DNA of 7,662 nt, from assembly GCA_022571575.1 (NCBI GenBank), contig JACZXN010000068.1, forward strand, positions 1 through 7,662, read 5' to 3'. Positions 4,866-7,662 of the stretch are shown piece after piece. Positions within the stretch are counted from its first letter, which is position 1; every line of letters starts with the position of its first letter. The notes under the pieces were generated by a model. It was given only the letters and a program-made list of their open reading frames with translations. It searched no databases and was not told where the DNA came from. The position numbers and the translations under genes are program-made. The DNA is from Chloroflexota bacterium. GTDB taxonomy: Bacteria; Chloroflexota; Dehalococcoidia; UBA3495.

Positions 4866-5690
4866 ATGGACCTGACCTTCGAGCGGGGAGACCCGCTACA
4901 TCCCAGAGGACATGCCCTGCTCTACTTCCGCGTGGAAACGGAGCCGGACAAGGTCTACGCCACCTACGTGGTCACGCTGCCGGTCAAGTCGGACCTCACC
5001 AAGTACGTCCCGCCCTTCCTCGCCGCTCACCTGGGCAGTCTGCCCCTCAGCGACCTGTCGGCTTTCGCCATGCCTCCGGTCCCGGAGCCCGTGCCCGCCA
5101 ACGGAGAGTTGGAGCGGCTGAGCGAACTGAGGGGGGATGACCTGGTGTTCGGCGGCAGCATGTTCTCCTTTGACCTGCCCCGGATGATGGAGACGGCCAC
5201 CGAGGCGGTCCAAGCCTACTCCAGCCTGTGCTCCGACTCTCTGACCATGACGGCCACGCCGGTGGAGGGCGCCGCCGCCGCCTTGGCCGATGAACTGAGG
5301 CAGCCCCAGGAGATAACCCCCGGCCCGTCCCCGGAACCGGAGGAAGAGCGCGACGACTCCTACAACGTCAACGAAGTCCTCTTCAGCTTCATGAGCGAAA
5401 TCGACAAGCTGGGCGAATTGTCACGGCTCTTGGGCCGGCTCCGGTTCGCCGTCGATGGGTCCGACCAGGCCACGGCCGACGAGGTTGGCGCGGAGATCAT
5501 GGTGTTGGCGCGCCACCTGCCCGAGGATTTCAGAGTGAGGGACCTGCTGGACGCGGCCCGGGACAACTCGGACAAGAGCTCCCGACTGGCCAAACTCTAC
5601 CTCGATCGTTGCTTCCGGCTATCCGCCAAAGAAGAGGACGCGGCCAGGGAACTGGAGGACCAGATCCGGTCGCTGCGGGCTCAAGACTGA
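4866..5690 (+). CDS. Hypothetical protein, two domains joined by a Pro/Glu linker
   Basis: I do not recognise this 274-residue protein. Residues 1-60 look beta-rich (HALLYFRVETEPDKVYATYVV, in the range 16-36). Residues 65-80 are Pro-rich, 82-145 are mostly helical, and 147-163 form a Pro/Glu/Asp linker (PGPSPEPEEER). A helical, charged C-terminal domain follows (168-271). There is no signal peptide or transmembrane segment. GC-rich codon use with third-position G/C throughout supports it as a real gene. The ATG at 4866 has only a weak GAAGG 14 bases upstream, so initiation may be inefficient or near-leaderless. It lies 136 bp before recF on the same strand. The N-terminal part might be a sensor or adaptor for the helical part, but that is speculation. 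Confidence 0.75.
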   Translation: MDLTFERGDPLHPRGHALLYFRVETEPDKVYATYVVTLPVKSDLTKYVPPFLAAHLGSLPLSDLSAFAMPPVPEPVPANGELERLSELRGDDLVFGGSMFSFDLPRMMETATEAVQAYSSLCSDSLTMTATPVEGAAAALADELRQPQEITPGPSPEPEEERDDSYNVNEVLFSFMSEIDKLGELSRLLGRLRFAVDGSDQATADEVGAEIMVLARHLPEDFRVRDLLDAARDNSDKSSRLAKLYLDRCFRLSAKEEDAARELEDQIRSLRAQD

Positions 5691-5748
5691 TCTAAATTGT
5701 GTTCACCCCGCGTCCGGCTTCCGACCCACCGCGCCGGCCGGTCCCGGC

Positions 5749-5757
5749 TGATACAAT
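5749..5757 (+). promoter_or_regulatory. Extended -10 promoter candidate for recF
   Basis: TGATACAAT combines the TGn extension (5749-5751) with a TACAAT hexamer (5752-5757), about 70 bp before the recF start. No -35 is visible, which extended -10 promoters tolerate. It lies in the gap after the stop at 5690, where I see no convincing terminator. Confidence 0.45.
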
Positions 5758-5826
5758 TGCAGCGCATCCCAGACCCACGCCCACCAGCCCCATGGCCCAA
5801 CGGCCCTATGGGAGGAACAACACCGG

Positions 5827-7098
5827 TTGGCTTACCTCTCCCGCCTGCGGCTGACCAATTTCCGTAATCTGACCCACCTGGACCTTGGGCTGTCTCCTGG
5901 CGTAACGGTCTATTACGGCCCCAACGCCCAGGGCAAGACCACCCTGCTGGAAGCCGTTTACCTGCTCTGTATCGCCCGTTCATTCCGCGCCGAGAATGAA
6001 CGGGAGGTGGTCAATTTTCAAGCGGCCAAAGAGGGCGAACAGGCGCTGGTGGACGGGACCATCGAGAAGGACGGCCAACGCCTCCGGGTCAGAATCGGTT
6101 ACCAGCCAACCCAACGGCCGGGCCAGGGCCCAGGTCAGGAAGACAACGGCCTGGCCTACAACGTCCGGAAAGAGATTCGGGTCAACCGGGTCCGGCGCAC
6201 CGCGGGCGAACTGATCGGCGAGGTGAACGCGGTGCTTTTCAGCGCGGCGGACATCGACCTGGTCCAAGGTCCGCCGTCGGGCCGAAGACGCTTTCTGGAC
6301 ATCCTCCTGTCCCAGGCCGACCGCCTCTATCTCAAGGGCCTGCAACGGTACCACCGGGTGGTGCAGCAACGGAACCAACTGCTGCGGCTGCTTCGCGATG
6401 GCCGGGCTGAACGCGACGAACTTACCTTCTGGGACGACGAACTGGTCCGGGAGGGCGCCTGGATCACGTGGCGGCGCTCCGAGGCCATGCGGGAACTCAC
6501 CCACGCCTGCGTCCGGCACCACGAGGACCTGAGCGGCCCGGAAGAGAACCTGGAGATTGAATACCGGCCCAGCGTTCCCCTGGCGGGCGGCGTGACGGAG
6601 ATCGAGGACAACTTTCGTGAGGCGCTGGCCGCGGCCTTGCACCGGGAGCGGGTCCGGCCCGTCACGGCCGTGGGCCCCCACCGCGACGACTTCAACCTGA
6701 TGATCGACGGGGCGGACATGGGCGCCTTTGCGTCCCGGGGTCAGGCGCGCACCATGGCGCTGACCCTGCGGCTGGCCGAAGCCGAGTTCCTGGCCTCGGC
6801 CAGGGGAGAGGGGCCGGTGGTGCTGCTGGACGACGCATTATCCGAGATGGACAGCTTCCGCAGGCGCCGGCTGTTGGAGAAGACCACCCAATACGAACAG
6901 GTGCTGATCACCACCACCGACCTGGAACAGGTGAACGATTTCTTCGGCGCCACTGCCAATTATTTCTACGTTTCCAACGGCCAGGTCTGGCAATCAGACC
7001 AACATGGGAAAGTGTCGGAAGACCCGGTGTCAGTCTCGCCGTCACCGGCCCCGGTGTCCGATAAAGACGCCAGCCGGTCTATCGACGAATCGGCGTGA
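5827..7098 (+). CDS. recF: DNA replication and repair protein RecF
   Basis: RecF is a cytosolic SMC-like ATPase that, with RecO and RecR, helps load RecA at single-strand gaps. The family start LRLTNFRNLTHLDL (7-20) is followed by Walker A GPNAQGKTT (31-39), LLEAVYLLCIARSFR (40-54), QGPPSGRRRFLDILLSQ (147-163), GPHRDDF (283-289), the ABC signature SRGQART (303-309) and Walker B VVLLDDALSEMD (331-342). All key ATPase residues are present. At 423 residues it is longer than the usual ~360-390. The extra length comes from a Gly/Pro/Gln-rich insertion (93-109) and a Ser/Pro/Asp-rich tail after ~393. The start is a TTG at 5827 placed by the family N-terminus; GGAGG (5811-5815) is 11 bases away, which is long. 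The usual neighbours dnaN and gyrB are absent here. Confidence 0.96.
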   Translation: MAYLSRLRLTNFRNLTHLDLGLSPGVTVYYGPNAQGKTTLLEAVYLLCIARSFRAENEREVVNFQAAKEGEQALVDGTIEKDGQRLRVRIGYQPTQRPGQGPGQEDNGLAYNVRKEIRVNRVRRTAGELIGEVNAVLFSAADIDLVQGPPSGRRRFLDILLSQADRLYLKGLQRYHRVVQQRNQLLRLLRDGRAERDELTFWDDELVREGAWITWRRSEAMRELTHACVRHHEDLSGPEENLEIEYRPSVPLAGGVTEIEDNFREALAAALHRERVRPVTAVGPHRDDFNLMIDGADMGAFASRGQARTMALTLRLAEAEFLASARGEGPVVLLDDALSEMDSFRRRRLLEKTTQYEQVLITTTDLEQVNDFFGATANYFYVSNGQVWQSDQHGKVSEDPVSVSPSPAPVSDKDASRSIDESA

Positions 7099-7154
7099 CC
7101 GGTGTATACATCATGGGCACGAGGAAATTACCAGAGTAAATACCACGGTGGAAA

Positions 7155-7172
7155 AGCCGGTTGCACCGGTTG
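7155..7172 (+). repeat. Hairpin and CCGGTTG direct repeat in the purL leader
   Basis: CCGGTTG occurs at 7157-7163 and 7166-7172, and CCGGT/ACCGG (7157-7161/7165-7169) can fold on a TGC loop, extended by a G-U and an A-U pair to 7155-7171. It lies 20 bp before the purL start and is not followed by a U-tract, so it is not a standard terminator. It could affect access to the purL ribosome binding site, or be incidental. Confidence 0.3.
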
Positions 7173-7191
7173 GCCGGGGGGTTGGATGTAG

Positions 7192-7662
7192 ATGGCGGTG
7201 ACCAAAGAGACACTGGACGAGATAGCGCTTTCCCAGGCCGAGTACGACCTGATACTGGAGCGTCTGGACCGGGAGCCCAACGCCGTTGAACTGGGCATGT
7301 TCGGAGCGCTCTGGAGCGAGCACTGCGGCTATAAGCACTCCCGGCCCCTGCTGAGTTTGTTCGATCAAGAATCGTCGGGGCAGAAGCCGTCCCGGGTCCT
7401 GTCCCAGACCGGCGCGGAGAACGCCGGCGCGGTGGACATCGGCGACGGCTTGGCGGTGGTGTTCAAGGTCGAGTCCCATAACCATCCCTCGGCCGTGGAG
7501 CCGCTGCAGGGGGCGGCCACCGGCGTGGGCGGCATCGTGCGGGACATCCTGGCCATGGGCGCCCGTCCCATCGCCCTGCTCAACTCCCTCCGCTTCGGCC
7601 CCCTGGACGACCCCCAGAACCGGCACCTGTTTCACGGCGTGGTGGGCGGCATCTCCTGGTAC
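7192..7662 (+). CDS. purL: Phosphoribosylformylglycinamidine synthase subunit PurL, N-terminal part
   Basis: PurL converts FGAR, ATP and glutamine-derived ammonia to FGAM in step four of purine synthesis, working with PurS and PurQ in the small-subunit form. The 157 residues present stop at the window edge; the full protein of this type is roughly 700-750. Visible are [19 protein letters not shown] (33-51), with the active-site His44, and [17 protein letters not shown] (91-107), with His96 in the substrate/ATP site, then [20 protein letters not shown] (107-126). The N-terminus is short, as in small PurL rather than the long gamma-proteobacterial fusion. An in-frame TAG immediately before the ATG limits the start to 7192 or the GTG at 7198. 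The Shine-Dalgarno is poor: only a G-run ending at 7181 is present. recF ends 93 bp upstream, and no clear promoter is seen in that gap. Confidence 0.96.
   Translation, partial: MAVTKETLDEIALSQAEYDLILERLDREPNAVELGMFGALWSEHCGYKHSRPLLSLFDQESSGQKPSRVLSQTGAENAGAVDIGDGLAVVFKVESHNHPSAVEPLQGAATGVGGIVRDILAMGARPIALLNSLRFGPLDDPQNRHLFHGVVGGISWY

Noticed and set aside
5700..5760. GCCGG/CCGGC inverted repeats after 5690 as a terminator
   Set aside because: The pairs are short, scattered in GC-rich sequence and not followed by a T-tract.
5980..6719. Minus-strand open frames (233 and 130 codons) opposite recF
   Set aside because: They are antisense shadows of a gene with all RecF motifs intact.
7101..7111. 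GTGTATACATC as a purL promoter -10
   Set aside because: It matches the -10 consensus poorly, has no -35, and is close to a short chance palindrome (TGTATACA).
7111..7635. 174-codon minus-strand frame opposite purL
   Set aside because: The plus strand encodes unmistakable PurL motifs to the window edge.

Overview
The window is mostly GC-rich bacterial chromosome, probably from an uncultured Chloroflexota (Dehalococcoidia/SAR202-like). That placement is an inference from gene content and composition, because no rRNA or other lineage marker is present. It holds eight recognisable genes, one probable gene tail at the left edge and one purL fragment running off the right edge. The first ~1.6 kb is visibly less GC-rich than the rest (27/60 G+C at 1201-1260, against 43/60 at 6601-6660) and may have a different history.

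Layout. (1) 1-1634: a possible 3' end of a + strand gene, a minus-strand conserved protein with an FVDPDNG motif, and a divergent deoxynucleoside kinase. These two genes share a 66-bp divergent leader with an AGGTGG Shine-Dalgarno for each. (2) 1631-3389, minus strand: a BioD-like/DRTGG protein that converges on the kinase with a 4-bp overlap, then a pentapeptide-repeat protein. (3) 3529-4701, minus strand: two overlapping MaoC/hotdog genes forming a probable two-subunit enoyl-thioester hydratase, followed by a SelW/Rdx-family gene, driven by a good sigma-70-type promoter at 4743-4771. (4) 4866-7662, plus strand: an unrecognised two-domain protein, recF and the start of purL.

Most important observation. 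The SelW-like gene is longer than its uninterrupted reading frame. Reading upstream through one in-frame TGA (3757-3759, minus strand) gives an ATG at 3813 with a perfect GGAGG Shine-Dalgarno, and places the TGA exactly at the last position of a C-V-S-U redox motif. Directly after the TGA the mRNA can form a 6-bp stem with a CGUGGU loop (3726-3743), at the distance and with the loop G expected of a bacterial SECIS element. The gene is therefore best read as a 94-residue selenoprotein, which a standard gene caller would truncate to 67 residues starting at a false TTG and so lose the active site.

How the genes fit together. The MaoC pair is co-transcribed and overlaps, so it probably makes one heteromeric enzyme. 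The SelW gene follows 55 bp later and ends in a hairpin plus U-tract terminator (3422-3453), so the three may form one transcription unit. recF (DNA repair) and purL (purine synthesis) are ordinary housekeeping genes, but recF is away from the usual dnaA-dnaN-gyrB setting. The upstream gene at 4866 has an exact TATAAT -10 element and no function I can assign.
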